Assembly: GCF_008932435.1 (NCBI RefSeq)
Contig: NZ_WBWE01000007.1
Coordinates: 62,001 to 126,000 of the forward strand
Direction: 5' to 3'
Source of the DNA: Brucella pseudintermedia
GTDB lineage: Bacteria; Pseudomonadota; Alphaproteobacteria; Rhizobiales; Rhizobiaceae
DNA: 64,000 nt
Part shown: piece after piece, positions 27,250-36,629 of the stretch
Layout: each line of letters starts with the position of its first letter
Position numbering within the stretch: the stretch's first letter is position 1
Made by a program: the position numbers and the translations under genes
Notes under the pieces: generated by a model
Database searches by the model: none
The model's input: the letters and a program-made list of their open reading frames with translations, nothing else
What the model was told of the DNA's origin: nothing

Positions 27250-28539
27250 GTGCGCCTTGTATCTATAAGAGCGCTGTTTGGTCGAAGGAAGGCCGTTGCC
27301 GAGCCGGTGTGGCATTACCCTGTCACGGGCTATTGCCCGGAGGAGGGGCGCTATTACGCCGTCCGTGCGAAGCCGCGCCAGACAGTCCAAAAGCCGCACC
27401 GCATGGTGCCGCTGGTTCTCGCAGCCGTCACATATCTCTTCAATTCCAATGCGATTGCCTTTCAGGACATGGCGAGCCTGGTGCCGTCGGCCGACATGGG
27501 AACGCATCGGTGGACTGCCTTTGTCGCCAAGGCGCCGGTCGGCTCCGTCCATCAGGCCGAAATGCCGTTCGTCGATGCAACGACGGTAACGGGCAGCATC
27601 GCCACCAACGGCATCGAAGTGCCCGGCATAGGCCGGGTCGCGCTGTCGGGCGGACGCAAGACGGCAAAGCTTGGCCCGGACGATCCGAACCCGGACGAAA
27701 ACCGCATCAATCGTTCCGACAAGACGGGCCGTCTCGTTTCGGTGAAGCCGAAGGCCCCCGCGAAGGCCTTCACTGCCGGCAGCATGTTCGACAAGATCAG
27801 CATGATCACGCGTCCGCCGGAAAAGACGGACGCGAAAATGGCCTTTTCCAGCAAGCTGGAGGGCAAGGAAATCGCCATCACCATGGCGTTCCACGCGGTC
27901 AAGCCGCCGAAGCCGCGTTCTGAGATGCCGACCCAGCTTGCCAAGCTCATTACCAACGACCAGCCGGATGTGCTGGCCCTTGGTTATGCGCCTGCGACGC
28001 CGGATTACGGCAAGACATCGCCTTTCGAAAGCATTCTGAAGCCGCAGCCGGACGAAGGGCGCTTCGTGCCGCCGATCGGTGAGCAGGATCACGAGTGGGC
28101 GGCAACGCCGCTGCCGCCTTCCGCTTTCAGCAAGAGCGAACAGAAATGCCTCGCCGAAGCCGTTTATTTCGAAGCGCGCGGCGAAACGGTGAAGGGACAG
28201 GTTGCGGTCGCCCAGGTCGTTCTCAACCGTGTGCGCAACCCCGCCTATCCGGGAACGATCTGCGGCGTGGTCTACCAGAACCGCGACTGGCTCAACGCCT
28301 GCCAGTTTTCCTTTGCCTGCGACGGCCAGAAGCACCGCGTAACCGAAATGCCGCAATGGCGCATGGCGCAGCAGGTGGCAAAGACGGTCTCCGCCGGCCA
28401 GATATGGCTGCCGGAAGTCGGTTCCGCCACGCATTACCACGCGACCTATGTTCGCCCCTTCTGGGCCCCCACCATGAAGAAGGTCACCAAGATTGGTCTC
28501 CATGTCTTCTATAGGACCTATGGCGGCGGGTGGAGCTGA
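27250..28539 (+). CDS. SleB/CwlJ-type cell wall hydrolase with long N-terminal region
   Basis: 429 residues from the GTG at 27250, chosen for GGAG six bases before it; GTG at 27238 is possible. A hydrophobic segment at about 50-70 (VPLVLAAVTYLFNSNAIAF) acts as signal or anchor. A long variable, Lys/Pro-rich stretch follows. The C-terminal Hydrolase_2 domain starts with CLAEAVYFEARGE, carrying the catalytic glutamate, and ends ATHYHATYVRPFW. Probably cleaves peptidoglycan during growth or division, outside the spore context of SleB. Confidence 0.88.
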   Translation: MRLVSIRALFGRRKAVAEPVWHYPVTGYCPEEGRYYAVRAKPRQTVQKPHRMVPLVLAAVTYLFNSNAIAFQDMASLVPSADMGTHRWTAFVAKAPVGSVHQAEMPFVDATTVTGSIATNGIEVPGIGRVALSGGRKTAKLGPDDPNPDENRINRSDKTGRLVSVKPKAPAKAFTAGSMFDKISMITRPPEKTDAKMAFSSKLEGKEIAITMAFHAVKPPKPRSEMPTQLAKLITNDQPDVLALGYAPATPDYGKTSPFESILKPQPDEGRFVPPIGEQDHEWAATPLPPSAFSKSEQKCLAEAVYFEARGETVKGQVAVAQVVLNRVRNPAYPGTICGVVYQNRDWLNACQFSFACDGQKHRVTEMPQWRMAQQVAKTVSAGQIWLPEVGSATHYHATYVRPFWAPTMKKVTKIGLHVFYRTYGGGWS

Positions 28540-28867
28540 GCCTCATCGCCGCATTGGCGGGTTTCAACTCACGTTTTTGTTAGCGGACTAAACGCTCTGA
28601 CAGGCGCATAAGGGCGACCTCCCTCCTGCCCCGAACAGCATGTGATGGTCTAAAATCGATTCCGTTTTATTAGCCAATAATGTGGCCAATCTGGTTCTTT
28701 GGTCGGAAAATGAGTCGCACCAATATCTAAGTAATTGAGATCGCTTGATAAAAAACCTTCTGGACCAATGCCCGCACCGCCTTGACTAGCGGACGGCGTG
28801 TCAATATGTTGCGCGCAACTTGGAAATGGGATCGTAATCCTCTTATTTCTTGAAAAAGGAGTTGCCA
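28540..28867. other. 328-base region before the ATP synthase operon
   Basis: No convincing gene. A minus-strand frame ending at 28650 has a protein-like C-terminus (SSDLNYLDIGATHF) in lower-GC sequence and might be a gene relic. A candidate promoter for atpI lies at 28782-28810. Confidence 0.4.
28782..28810 (+). promoter_or_regulatory. candidate promoter of the atp operon
   Basis: TTGACT, 17 bases, TATGTT: sigma70-like -35 and -10 elements 58 bases before the atpI start, after AT-rich sequence. Chosen by eye only. Confidence 0.35.
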
Positions 28868-29266
28868 ATGGCGCGCGGGACTGAACCCGGAAAGCCATCC
28901 GGTGCGATCAAGAATACGAGGAATGAACCCGGTTCCGGGGAGCTGGATCAGCGTTTGAACCGTCTGGAGGCCGAACTGGCCAAAAAGGGTGTGCTCAAGC
29001 AGCCGGCTTCCGAGGAGGAGCGATCGGCGACGGCAAGTTCGGTCGCGCAGGCCATGAAGATTTCCAGCGAGTTCATCGCAGGGGTTCTGGTCGGTGCGCT
29101 GATAGGCTGGTTCATTGATCGTGTCGCCGGTACGTCGCCCTGGGGATTGATCGTATTTCTCCTTTTGGGCTTCGGCGCGGGCGTCCTCAACGTGCTTCGT
29201 TCCGCCGGATATGTTGCCGAACAGGGCAGCATCAAGTCTAGCGCGGAACAGGACGACAAGAAATAG
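28868..29266 (+). CDS. atpI: ATP synthase protein I (AtpI)
   Basis: 132 residues from the ATG at 28868 with AAGGAG ribosome site. An N-terminal soluble part with a short helix ([15 protein letters not shown]), then two membrane helices ([16 protein letters not shown] and [14 protein letters not shown]). AtpI assists c-ring assembly and leads Fo operons in alphaproteobacteria. Next gene atpB follows 125 bases later. Confidence 0.93.
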   Translation: MARGTEPGKPSGAIKNTRNEPGSGELDQRLNRLEAELAKKGVLKQPASEEERSATASSVAQAMKISSEFIAGVLVGALIGWFIDRVAGTSPWGLIVFLLLGFGAGVLNVLRSAGYVAEQGSIKSSAEQDDKK

Positions 29267-29391
29267 GGCTTGACGGGCTTCACGGTAAAGTTCGTTCAAG
29301 TGTAAGTGAACAAGCGGGCCTTGCGCCCGAGACTGAAACGCCTTCGGGCAGGCCAAATTGCCTTCGGGCAGGGAAGACAGACGAGGTTAAG

Positions 29392-30141
29392 GTGGCGAAC
29401 GATCCGATCCATCAGTTCCAGGTTTCCCGGTGGATTCCCATCGATGTAGGCGGTGTGGACCTTTCCTTCACGAATGTTTCGGCCTTCATGGTCGCAACCG
29501 TCGTGGTCGCTTCGGGTTTCCTCTACCTGACGTCTTCGGGTCGCGGCCTGATCCCGACCCGTCTTCAGTCGGTGTCGGAAATGGCTTACGAATTCGTGGC
29601 CACCAGCCTGCGGGATTCCGCGGGGTCGAAGGGCATGAAGTTCTTCCCCTTCGTCTTCTCGCTCTTCATGTTCGTCCTGGTCGCGAACTTCCTCGGGCTT
29701 TTCCCGTATTTCTATACGGTTACCAGCCAGATCATCGTGACCTTCGCGCTTGCCGTTCTCGTTATCGGCACGGTCATCGTCTACGGTTTCTTCAAGCATG
29801 GTCTCGGCTTCCTCAAGCTGTTCGTGCCGAGCGGCGTTCCCGGCATCATCGTGCCGCTGGTCGTCGCCATTGAAATCATTTCGTTCCTGTCGCGCCCGAT
29901 CAGCCTCTCGGTTCGTCTCTTCGCGAACATGCTGGCCGGTCACATCACGCTCAAGGTTTTTGCGGGCTTCGTCGTCTCGCTGGCAGCCCTCGGCCCCATT
30001 GGCATCGGCGGCGCTGTCCTGCCGCTCATCATGACGGTTGCGATCACCGCACTCGAATTCCTCGTAGCCTTCCTGCAAGCCTACGTGTTTACCGTTCTCA
30101 CCTGCATGTACATCAACGACGCTGTACATCCGGGACACTGA
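29392..30141 (+). CDS. atpB: ATP synthase Fo subunit a
   Basis: 249 residues starting at a GTG. Membrane subunit forming the proton half-channels against the c-ring. The essential arginine is in [15 protein letters not shown] and the C-terminal helix region ends [17 protein letters not shown]. Full length with five to six helices. Second gene of the Fo operon. Confidence 0.97.
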   Translation: MANDPIHQFQVSRWIPIDVGGVDLSFTNVSAFMVATVVVASGFLYLTSSGRGLIPTRLQSVSEMAYEFVATSLRDSAGSKGMKFFPFVFSLFMFVLVANFLGLFPYFYTVTSQIIVTFALAVLVIGTVIVYGFFKHGLGFLKLFVPSGVPGIIVPLVVAIEIISFLSRPISLSVRLFANMLAGHITLKVFAGFVVSLAALGPIGIGGAVLPLIMTVAITALEFLVAFLQAYVFTVLTCMYINDAVHPGH

Positions 30142-30207
30142 GTTCAAACCGGCGGGCGACCGCCAGAACTGAAATCCGCGCTTATTTCAATCCAGAAGGA
30201 GCTTAAC

Positions 30208-30435
30208 ATGGAAGCGGAAGCAGCAAAGTACATCGGCGCCGGTCTCGCCTGTTTCGGTATGGCCGGTACGGCTCTCGGCCTCGGCAACATCTTCGGCAAC
30301 TACCTCTCCGGCGCTCTGCGCAACCCGTCCGCTGCTGACAGCCAGTTCGGCCGTCTGGTGTTCGGTTTCGCCGTTACGGAAGCTCTGGGCATCTTCTCGC
30401 TGCTCATCGCGCTTCTGCTCCTCTTCGCCGTCTAA
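30208..30435 (+). CDS. atpE: ATP synthase Fo subunit c
   Basis: 75 residues, two helices with a polar loop ([12 protein letters not shown]). The proton-carrying carboxylate is the glutamate in [10 protein letters not shown]. Glycine-rich first helix ([14 protein letters not shown]). AAGGAG upstream. Typical size. Confidence 0.97.
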   Translation: MEAEAAKYIGAGLACFGMAGTALGLGNIFGNYLSGALRNPSAADSQFGRLVFGFAVTEALGIFSLLIALLLLFAV

Positions 30436-30605
30436 TCAACGGTCGCAAGAAACGGGCTGGCCGCGAAGCACTTTTGGAACTTGCTCCTTAAGAGCCTGTT
30501 CCGTCGGAAGATGCAGGCGCGGCTGGCCTTTGCATATGTCGTCTGAGTAAGGCATGGTCTTTCTCCATCGGGATTGGATCGTGCTGGATTAAAGGGGAAA
30601 TCTGG

Positions 30606-31223
30606 ATGTTCGTGTCCACGGCGTTTGCCCAAACCGCCACCGAATCGCAACCGGCACCAGCTGCTGGCGAGCACGGCGCAGCCGATGCTGTGCACACCGA
30701 AACCGGGGTCGCTCACGATGCCGGACACGGCAGCGGCGTATTCCCGCCGTTTGATTCCACCCATTACGCTTCGCAGCTCCTGTGGCTGGCGATCACCTTC
30801 GGGCTTTTCTATCTGTTCATGTCGCGCGTGGTTCTGCCGCGCATCGGCGGCGTGATCGAAACCCGTCGCGACCGCATCGCTCAGGATCTCGAGCAGGCAG
30901 CCCGCCTCAAGCAGGATGCCGACAACGCTATCGCTGCCTATGAGCAGGAACTGGCCCAGGCCCGCACCAAGGCTGCTTCGATTGCAGAAGCCGCGCGCGA
31001 AAAGGGCAAGGGCGAAGCCGACGCAGAACGCGCTTCCGCTGAAGCAGCGCTTGAAGGCAAGCTCAAGGAAGCCGAAGAACGCATCGCCGCGATCAAGGCC
31101 AAGGCCATGAACGACGTCGGCAGCATTGCCGAGGAAACCACGGCGCAGATCGTCGAGCAGCTTCTGGGCACCAAGGCCGACAAGGCATCGGTAACAGCAG
31201 CCGTCAAGGCCGCCAACGCCTGA
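30606..31223 (+). CDS. atpG: ATP synthase Fo subunit b'
   Basis: 205 residues. A long N-terminal extension rich in Ala/Gly/His precedes one membrane helix ([15 protein letters not shown]) and a long charged coiled coil ([17 protein letters not shown]). With the b subunit next to it, it forms the heterodimeric peripheral stalk seen in phototrophs and many alphaproteobacteria. Preceded by 170 noncoding bases after atpE. Symbol usage varies (atpF', atpF2, atpG). Confidence 0.93.
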   Translation: MFVSTAFAQTATESQPAPAAGEHGAADAVHTETGVAHDAGHGSGVFPPFDSTHYASQLLWLAITFGLFYLFMSRVVLPRIGGVIETRRDRIAQDLEQAARLKQDADNAIAAYEQELAQARTKAASIAEAAREKGKGEADAERASAEAALEGKLKEAEERIAAIKAKAMNDVGSIAEETTAQIVEQLLGTKADKASVTAAVKAANA

Positions 31224-31233
31224 GGAGAGGACA

Positions 31234-31713
31234 ATGGACGCTACATTCTGGGCACTGATTGGCCTCATCATCTTTCTGGCGATTCTCGCCTATCTGAAGG
31301 TTCCGGGCATGATCGGCCGGTCGCTCGACGAGCGCGCTGACCGTATCAAGAACGAGCTGGAAGAAGCCCGCACGCTTCGCGAGGAAGCCCAGCAGCTGCT
31401 GGCCGAATATCATCGCAAGCGCAAGGAAGCCGAAAAGGAAGCAAGCGACATCGTTGCTTCCGCCGAGCGCGAAGCAAAGGCGCTTCTCGAGGACGCCAAG
31501 CGCGCGACGGAAGAATATGTTGCACGTCGCAACAAGCTTGCCGAGCAGAAGATCGCAACGGCTGAAGTCGACGCCATCAATGCGGTTCGCGCTTCGGCAG
31601 TCGACCTCGCAGTCGCCGCCGCCGGCAAGATCGTTGCCGAAAAGGTCGATGCGAAGGTTGCAGGCAACCTGTTCAAGGATGCTCTGGCACAGGTCAAGAC
31701 GAACCTGAACTGA
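31234..31713 (+). CDS. atpF: ATP synthase Fo subunit b
   Basis: 159 residues, N-terminal membrane helix (FWALIGLIIFLAILAYLKV) followed by a long helical dimerisation domain. It starts 10 bases after the b' stop with GGAGAGG ribosome site. Ends the Fo operon, followed by a strong terminator. The F1 genes are elsewhere, as usual in this order. Confidence 0.95.
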   Translation: MDATFWALIGLIIFLAILAYLKVPGMIGRSLDERADRIKNELEEARTLREEAQQLLAEYHRKRKEAEKEASDIVASAEREAKALLEDAKRATEEYVARRNKLAEQKIATAEVDAINAVRASAVDLAVAAAGKIVAEKVDAKVAGNLFKDALAQVKTNLN

Positions 31714-31734
31714 TCACGGTTCGCATAATTTCAG

Positions 31735-31765
31735 AAAAACGCCGCCTCGCAAGGGCGGCGTTTTT
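31735..31765 (+). terminator. intrinsic terminator of the atp operon
   Basis: AAAAACGCCGCC pairs with GGCGGCGTTTTT (12-bp stem, 7-base loop), followed by more T residues; 22 bases after the atpF stop. Confidence 0.92.
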
Positions 31766-31783
31766 GTTTTAGGTCGGGAAAGT

Positions 31784-32038
31784 TTAAAATCGGTCGGATC
31801 CAGGGCGGATTTCCGTTCCAACCAATCTGCGGAACAGCGGGCGGTACTCTTCGAGCGCAAGGTCATCCAATGCTTCCGCTTCTTGTGGCGTAAACCATCG
31901 CAGCTCGGTGTGTTCGCGGTCGCGAATGGCAGGCTGACCGTCCCATGCGGTGACCGTATAGAGATGGAATGACGCTCTCGGATTTACGACCTCTATAGTC
32001 GTCTGCCCGATGAGAACCGCAATGACGATGTCTGGCAT
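31784..32038 (-). pseudogene. Nudix-fold remnant lacking the Nudix box
   Basis: 84 residues with a good ribosome site (GGAG, 8 bases before ATG). The first strand (DIVIAVLIG) and the C-terminal half (SFHLYTVTAWDG, HTELRWFTPQEAEAL) match Nudix hydrolases, but the middle GX5EX7REUXEEXGU catalytic box is absent. The deletion keeps the frame. Hydrolase activity cannot be expected. Best read as an internally deleted relic, or less likely a non-catalytic small protein. Confidence 0.65.
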
Positions 32039-32067
32039 TGATAGTCTCCGATGGTCCGAAATTGAAA

Positions 32068-32559
32068 TCAGTGTTCGTTATCGGTCAGATGCGCAAGCGG
32101 CAGCTCTCCCTGTGACTTGACCGTCTGGATAGCAAAATTGCTTCGAATGTCGATCACGCCGGGAAGGCGCAGCAGCGTGCCGGATAGAAACCGTTCATAG
32201 GCGGCGAGATCGGCCACCACGACCTGCAACAGAAAATCGGATTCCCCGGATACGAGGTGACAGGAAAACACTTCCGGCAGGTTCTGCACGGAAGTGCGGA
32301 ATGCTGTTGCTGTTTCCTCGTGATGACGCTCCACCCGGATGCCGACGAAGACCGTCAGCCCCAGCGCAACAGCATTGCGATCAAGCGCTGCATGATAGCC
32401 TTGAATGACGCCTGCCTTCTCGAGCATCTTGACACGGCGCAGGCAGGGGGAGGGTGAAAGGCCCACTTTCTCCGCGAGTTGGACATTGGATAGCCGGGCA
32501 TCTTCCTGAAGGGCAGTCAGTATTTTGCGGTCGATGGCGTCGAGTTTGATTTTTGGCAT
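32068..32559 (-). CDS. Lrp/AsnC-family transcriptional regulator
   Basis: 163 residues. N-terminal helix-turn-helix (LDAIDRKILTALQEDARLSNVQLAEKVG split over the motif; GLSPSPCLRRVKML) and C-terminal RAM ligand domain (FVGIRVERH, VSGESDFLLQVVV). Divergent from the LysE-type exporter gene, a common pairing where the regulator senses an amino acid and controls its export. Confidence 0.93.
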   Translation of the reverse strand: MPKIKLDAIDRKILTALQEDARLSNVQLAEKVGLSPSPCLRRVKMLEKAGVIQGYHAALDRNAVALGLTVFVGIRVERHHEETATAFRTSVQNLPEVFSCHLVSGESDFLLQVVVADLAAYERFLSGTLLRLPGVIDIRSNFAIQTVKSQGELPLAHLTDNEH

Positions 32560-32738
32560 GATCCGGCAACCTCAATTGTTTGATTGGCGGATTATACCAA
32601 AACTGGAAAAGTTTGCGCCACAAATCGCAAGGACATGCGCTTCCGTTCGCGGATATTCTCGAACGTGCAACTGTTTCGCAGTCGGTTAGGGACTTTCGCG
32701 CCGCGGTTAGCTTGGCCTGATTTCTACAGGCGATAGCA

Positions 32739-33356
32739 ATGAGCGAGATGTGGTTATACGCGGGCGCACTGGCTGCTGCATTTCTTATTCCGGGGCCTGA
32801 TATGCTCCTGCTGCTCCAGACCGGCGCGGCGCAGGGCAGGGTCCATGCGCTGGCGGCTGCGGCTGGCCTTGCAATCGCCCGCGCGTGCCATGTGGCTCTT
32901 GCCGCGCTCGGTCTGGCAGCGCTTCTGCATGCCTTTCCGGTCGCGTTCCAGTGCGTGCGCATCGTAAGCGCCTGTTATCTGGTCTGGATTGCTATCGGGA
33001 TTCTGCGCCATCCCTTGCCGACTGTGGATGCGGCTGGTGGCCCGTGCGAACGGCGGTCCTATCTGGCTTCGGCCCGCAAGGGCCTCCTTACCAATCTGCT
33101 CAATCCCAAGGCGCTGCTGTTCTGTTCCGTCCTGCTGCCGCAATTCGTTCATCCCGCAAATGGCAGCATCGCGCTGCAATTTGCTGTTCTGGGCGGCATC
33201 TTGACGACAGTCGGTCTGTTGTTCGACACGCTCTATGCCTTCACAGGCTCATCGCTCGGAACTCTGTTGAAGCGTTACCCCGCCATACAATCGGTCCAGC
33301 GCTGGGGCTTTGCGGCGCTGCTGTTCGGCTTTGCTGCCAAGCTGGCGACGGTTTAA
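32739..33356 (+). CDS. LysE/RhtB-family amino acid exporter
   Basis: 205 residues with six helices. Family motif [15 protein letters not shown] at the start and [14 protein letters not shown] in the middle. Divergent from the Lrp regulator over a 179-base region. The stop overlaps the rnhB stop by 3 bases on the opposite strand. Substrate unknown. Confidence 0.9.
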   Translation: MSEMWLYAGALAAAFLIPGPDMLLLLQTGAAQGRVHALAAAAGLAIARACHVALAALGLAALLHAFPVAFQCVRIVSACYLVWIAIGILRHPLPTVDAAGGPCERRSYLASARKGLLTNLLNPKALLFCSVLLPQFVHPANGSIALQFAVLGGILTTVGLLFDTLYAFTGSSLGTLLKRYPAIQSVQRWGFAALLFGFAAKLATV

Positions 33357-34015
33357 ACCCCGAAGCGATCCTTGATGGGAGCGAAAGTGTAACGGTGAAT
33401 GCCGGGCACGGGGCCAGCCGTTTCAATGGCAGCGCGGTGCTTTTCAGTGGCATAGCCCGCATGAATTTCCAACCCGTAGGGTGGATGCGCCGCTCCCGCC
33501 CGGATCATCATGCGGTCCCGCGTGACCTTGGCGACGATGGAAGCCGCCGCGATGGAAATGGAGCGCTGATCCCCTTTGATGAGAGCGGAGCCCGGGCAAA
33601 GAAGCCCCGGCGGAACATCGCGGCCATCGATCAGCGCGTGGCAGGGCCGCAGCGTCAGCCCGATGGATGCACGCCGCATGGCTTCGAGCGCCGCCTTTCG
33701 GATATCGCTTCCGTCGATGCTGCGTGCGCTGAGGCTTGCAACCGAAACGGTGACGGCCTTCGCCAGAATGATTTCGTAGAGCGCCTCGCGCTTTGCAGCC
33801 GTAAGCCGCTTGGAATCGTCCAGCCCGTCGGGGAGATTGTCGATATCGAGCACCACGGCAGCGGAAACCACCGGCCCGGCCAGGGGGCCGCGTCCGGCCT
33901 CGTCTATGCCGACGATATGTTTCAATCCACGCGAAAGCAGCCTTTTCTCTTCGGAGAAGTCAGGCACGATCGGGATATCAAAGTGGAGCGGAGAATCAGA
34001 AGCCGAGCGTTTCAT
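33353..34015 (-). CDS. rnhB: ribonuclease HII
   Basis: Removes ribonucleotides from DNA. 220 residues from the ATG at 34015; the longer frame from 34126 is rejected since length fits the family without it. Catalytic [10 protein letters not shown] (D and E), DSKRLT, and a downstream aspartate in KVTRDRMM plus [12 protein letters not shown]. Intact. Confidence 0.95.
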   Translation of the reverse strand: MKRSASDSPLHFDIPIVPDFSEEKRLLSRGLKHIVGIDEAGRGPLAGPVVSAAVVLDIDNLPDGLDDSKRLTAAKREALYEIILAKAVTVSVASLSARSIDGSDIRKAALEAMRRASIGLTLRPCHALIDGRDVPPGLLCPGSALIKGDQRSISIAAASIVAKVTRDRMMIRAGAAHPPYGLEIHAGYATEKHRAAIETAGPVPGIHRYTFAPIKDRFGV

Positions 34016-34198
34016 TTGGCGGCAATGCTCGCATTGCTTCCGATTCTCCGCAAGGGCCCTGCTTGAGGATGGTGGCAGGAAAGCAGGCAGCCCCTCCGTC
34101 TGAAGGACAACCAGACGGAAATTCAACAGGCAACTGGCAGGTTATGCAGTTTTGAAAAGCAGTGCGGGCCAAAGGCAAGTTTCACCTTGGTCCTCGCG

Positions 34199-35371
34199 CT
34201 AGAACAGCGAAAGCTGCTTGCCTCCCTTTTCGACCGGCTCGAACAGATCGGTACGCAATTGAAGGCGGCGCGCATTGAAGCCGAGCTTGCGTGCGGTGAT
34301 TTCGAAACGGCGACCGATCTGCCATGCATAGGGGCCTGTGCCGCGCATGCGCTTGCCCCACTCGGCATCGTAATCCTTGCCGTCGCGCATGGAACGCACC
34401 AGCGACATGACGTGCCGGTAGCGATCCGGATAATTGCGCAGCAGCCAGTCCTTGAACAAGGGTGCGACTTCCAGCGGCAGGCGCAGCAGGACATAGCCTG
34501 CCTCGCGCGCGCCTTGCGCATAGGCGGCATCCAGAATGCGCTCGATCTCGTGATCATTGATGCCGGGAATAACCGGCCCCATCATCACGGAGGCTGGAAT
34601 GCCCGCCTCGGCCAGTTTGCGGATGGCCTGAAGCCGCAGCGTCGGCGTCGAGGCGCGCGGTTCCATCGTGCGTGACAGATGGGCGTCGAGCGTCGTGACC
34701 GACAAGGCGACCTTGGCCAGACCCTTTTCCGCCATGCGGCTCAAAATATCGATGTCGCGCACGACCAGAGCCGATTTCGTCACGATGCCGACCGGATGAT
34801 TGGCGGCCTCCAGCACTTCCAGAATTTCGCGCATGATGCGCCATTTTTTCTCGACCGGCTGATAAGGATCGGTATTGGTGCCGATGGCGATGGTCTTCGG
34901 CTGGTAGCCTGGCTTGGCCAGCTCGCGCTCAAGAAGGCGAGGGGCGTCCGGCTTCGCAAACAGGCGCGATTCGAAATCGAGACCGGCAGAAAGCCCCATG
35001 TAGCTATGCGTCGGTCGTGCAAAGCAATAGATGCAGCCATGCTCGCAGCCGCGATAGGGATTGATCGAGCGGTCAAAACTGATGTCAGGTGAATCGTTGC
35101 GGGTGATGATCGTCCGCGGCTTTTCGATCTGCACATCGGTCTTGAATGGCGGCAATTCCTCAAGCGTGGTCCAGCCATCGTCGAAGTCGTGGCGTGTGGT
35201 CGGCTCGAAACGCCCGGTCGGATTGATGCCCGCGCCGCGTCCCCGCCGCCGGGCATGATCGATGCGCAAGCCGGCCTCGCCGATTACCGCATTGGCGTGA
35301 TCCGCGCGCCCGCTGCCGAAGGCAGCCCTGTCGGCCTGCTTGATGATATCTGCCTGGTGGATCACTTCCAT
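34199..35371 (-). CDS. PA0069-type radical SAM protein (SplB-like)
   Basis: 390 residues from the ATG at 35371 (GGGAGACG ribosome site); longer frame to 35530 lacks support. The radical SAM cluster motif is CEHGCIYC, followed by FARPTHSYMG and TNTDPYQPVE. It belongs to the Rv2578c/PA0069 group related to spore photoproduct lyase. No activity is proven for the group. A perfect alphaproteobacterial LexA box lies 143 bases upstream, which supports DNA damage induction. Confidence 0.88.
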   Translation of the reverse strand: MEVIHQADIIKQADRAAFGSGRADHANAVIGEAGLRIDHARRRGRGAGINPTGRFEPTTRHDFDDGWTTLEELPPFKTDVQIEKPRTIITRNDSPDISFDRSINPYRGCEHGCIYCFARPTHSYMGLSAGLDFESRLFAKPDAPRLLERELAKPGYQPKTIAIGTNTDPYQPVEKKWRIMREILEVLEAANHPVGIVTKSALVVRDIDILSRMAEKGLAKVALSVTTLDAHLSRTMEPRASTPTLRLQAIRKLAEAGIPASVMMGPVIPGINDHEIERILDAAYAQGAREAGYVLLRLPLEVAPLFKDWLLRNYPDRYRHVMSLVRSMRDGKDYDAEWGKRMRGTGPYAWQIGRRFEITARKLGFNARRLQLRTDLFEPVEKGGKQLSLF

Positions 35372-35513
35372 CTTCGTCTCCCTGCATGGAAACATCTGGC
35401 CTTGCACAGTCACGGCGACAGCGACCCTGTCAGGTCCGGCAACGCTTCCGTTGCACGGTGCCGTGCCGCCATGCGACTCTGTTCTGATGAATCTATTCCT
35501 ATAACAAGAATTG

Positions 35514-35528
35514 GAACAAATCAAGAAC
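35514..35528. promoter_or_regulatory. LexA (SOS) box, alphaproteobacterial type
   Basis: GAACAAATCAAGAAC is GAAC-N7-GAAC, on the other strand the exact alphaproteobacterial LexA consensus GTTC-N7-GTTC. It lies between the divergent radical SAM gene (start 35371) and the GT2-like gene (start 35578), 143 and 50 bases from them. Confidence 0.7.
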
Positions 35529-35577
35529 ATAAAAGTGTCAGCTTTTCGCTCACGCGTTCTTGATATATGAAGCGCGC

Positions 35578-36081
35578 ATGTTGTCCGTCGTGATCGAAAC
35601 CCTGAATTCGGAGAAAGCGCTGGCCCACACGCTTTCGGCTTTGGTGCCGGCGGTGGTGGAGGGATTGCTGCGGCGCGTGTCGGTCATCGACAGGGGCTCG
35701 TCGGATGAGACCGCTCTGGTCGCACTGGGGGCGGGCTGTGCGTTCCATGCCGAAATGGATATCGAGGCGGCGCTCGATGAGATCCACACGCCATGGGTGC
35801 TGCTGCTGACGCCCGGTTCCATTCCGCAGGAGGGGTGGGAGGAAGTTTTGCGCCGGCACATGGAACATGCCGCCGCCGCCGCACGCTTTTCATTGCCGGA
35901 AGACAGCGGGTTCGGCACGGTTCGCAAAATCTTCGGCCGCAAGGCGACGCTCGATGCCGGGCTTCTGGTTCGCCTGGATGCGGTAAAGCCGCTGCTGCTC
36001 GACGGCGTGTCGTTCGACCAGCTTCCGCAGCGTTTGAAGCCCATCCGGCTCAAGCATTCCATCCTACCGCCCGACGAAGAC
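35578..36081 (+). CDS. glycosyltransferase family 2-like protein, short
   Basis: 167 residues from the ATG at 35578. GT-A-like opening (LSVVIETLNSEKALAHTLSAL, with VIDRGSSDET in place of the usual VDDGSSDGT) but no clear DxD motif; only the N-terminal domain is present, against 250-350 in full GT2 enzymes. It may be a non-enzymatic or specialised protein. It ends with a terminator 10 bases later. (The stop codon runs to 36084.). Confidence 0.7.
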
Positions 36082-36090
36082 TGAACAAAC

Positions 36091-36122
36091 AAAAAGGCGA
36101 AGCCCGAAGCTCCGCCTTTTTT
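36091..36122. terminator. hairpin terminator after the GT2-like gene
   Basis: AAAAAGGCGAAGC with GCTCCGCCTTTTT, one mismatch in the stem, T-run at the end. Shared by the convergent DUF680 gene. Confidence 0.85.
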
Positions 36123-36142
36123 CAACAGACATGCTGTCTGGA

Positions 36143-36379
36143 TTAGTTTTCGTAAGAGGACGGCGAAGCGTCACCGAAGCGATGAGCCGAGCCATTCTGA
36201 TAGACCGGAGCCTTCTCAATCGAGGCAGGAGCCGTGTAGTCGACCTTCTGGCTCTGCGTGGCAACCGGCGTACGGTCATTTGCATAAAGATCGGCAGGTT
36301 CGCCGACATGCGGGTTTTCAGCAAAAGCAGCACCGGCGCTAAGGGCAACGGCAACGGCAGCAAGAGCAAACTTCTTCAT
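36143..36379 (-). CDS. DUF680-like small exported protein, copy 1
   Basis: 78 residues from the second ATG (36379), which is 8 bases after AGGA; the ATG at 36385 is too close. Signal peptide ends at AGAAFAEN. The mature part (VGEPADLYANDRTP, KVDYTAPASIEK, SSYEN at the end) matches the Rhizobiales DUF680 pattern, by memory. Nearly identical mature region to the gene at 36630-36860. Function unknown; probably periplasmic. Confidence 0.85.
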   Translation of the reverse strand: MKKFALAAVAVALSAGAAFAENPHVGEPADLYANDRTPVATQSQKVDYTAPASIEKAPVYQNGSAHRFGDASPSSYEN

Positions 36380-36629
36380 TTTCATAATCCTTCTTGAGCA
36401 TTTTGCGGTCAAATGGACATATTCGGCTGCGCAAATGCGGTGAATTAAGCCGCCCTTCGGATGGCATGGAAACCTTTCCGGGGCTCCCGGGTGGCAACCA
36501 TGCCATCCATCGGGGAGATAACTGGGTGAAGCTGGACGACTGGGAGGAATATCCAGCTCCGGAATTTAGCGGGCGTCATCGGCTGGGAGGCCACTGGCGA
36601 CGCCCCCGCGTCAAGTCTTCAAAAAAGAC

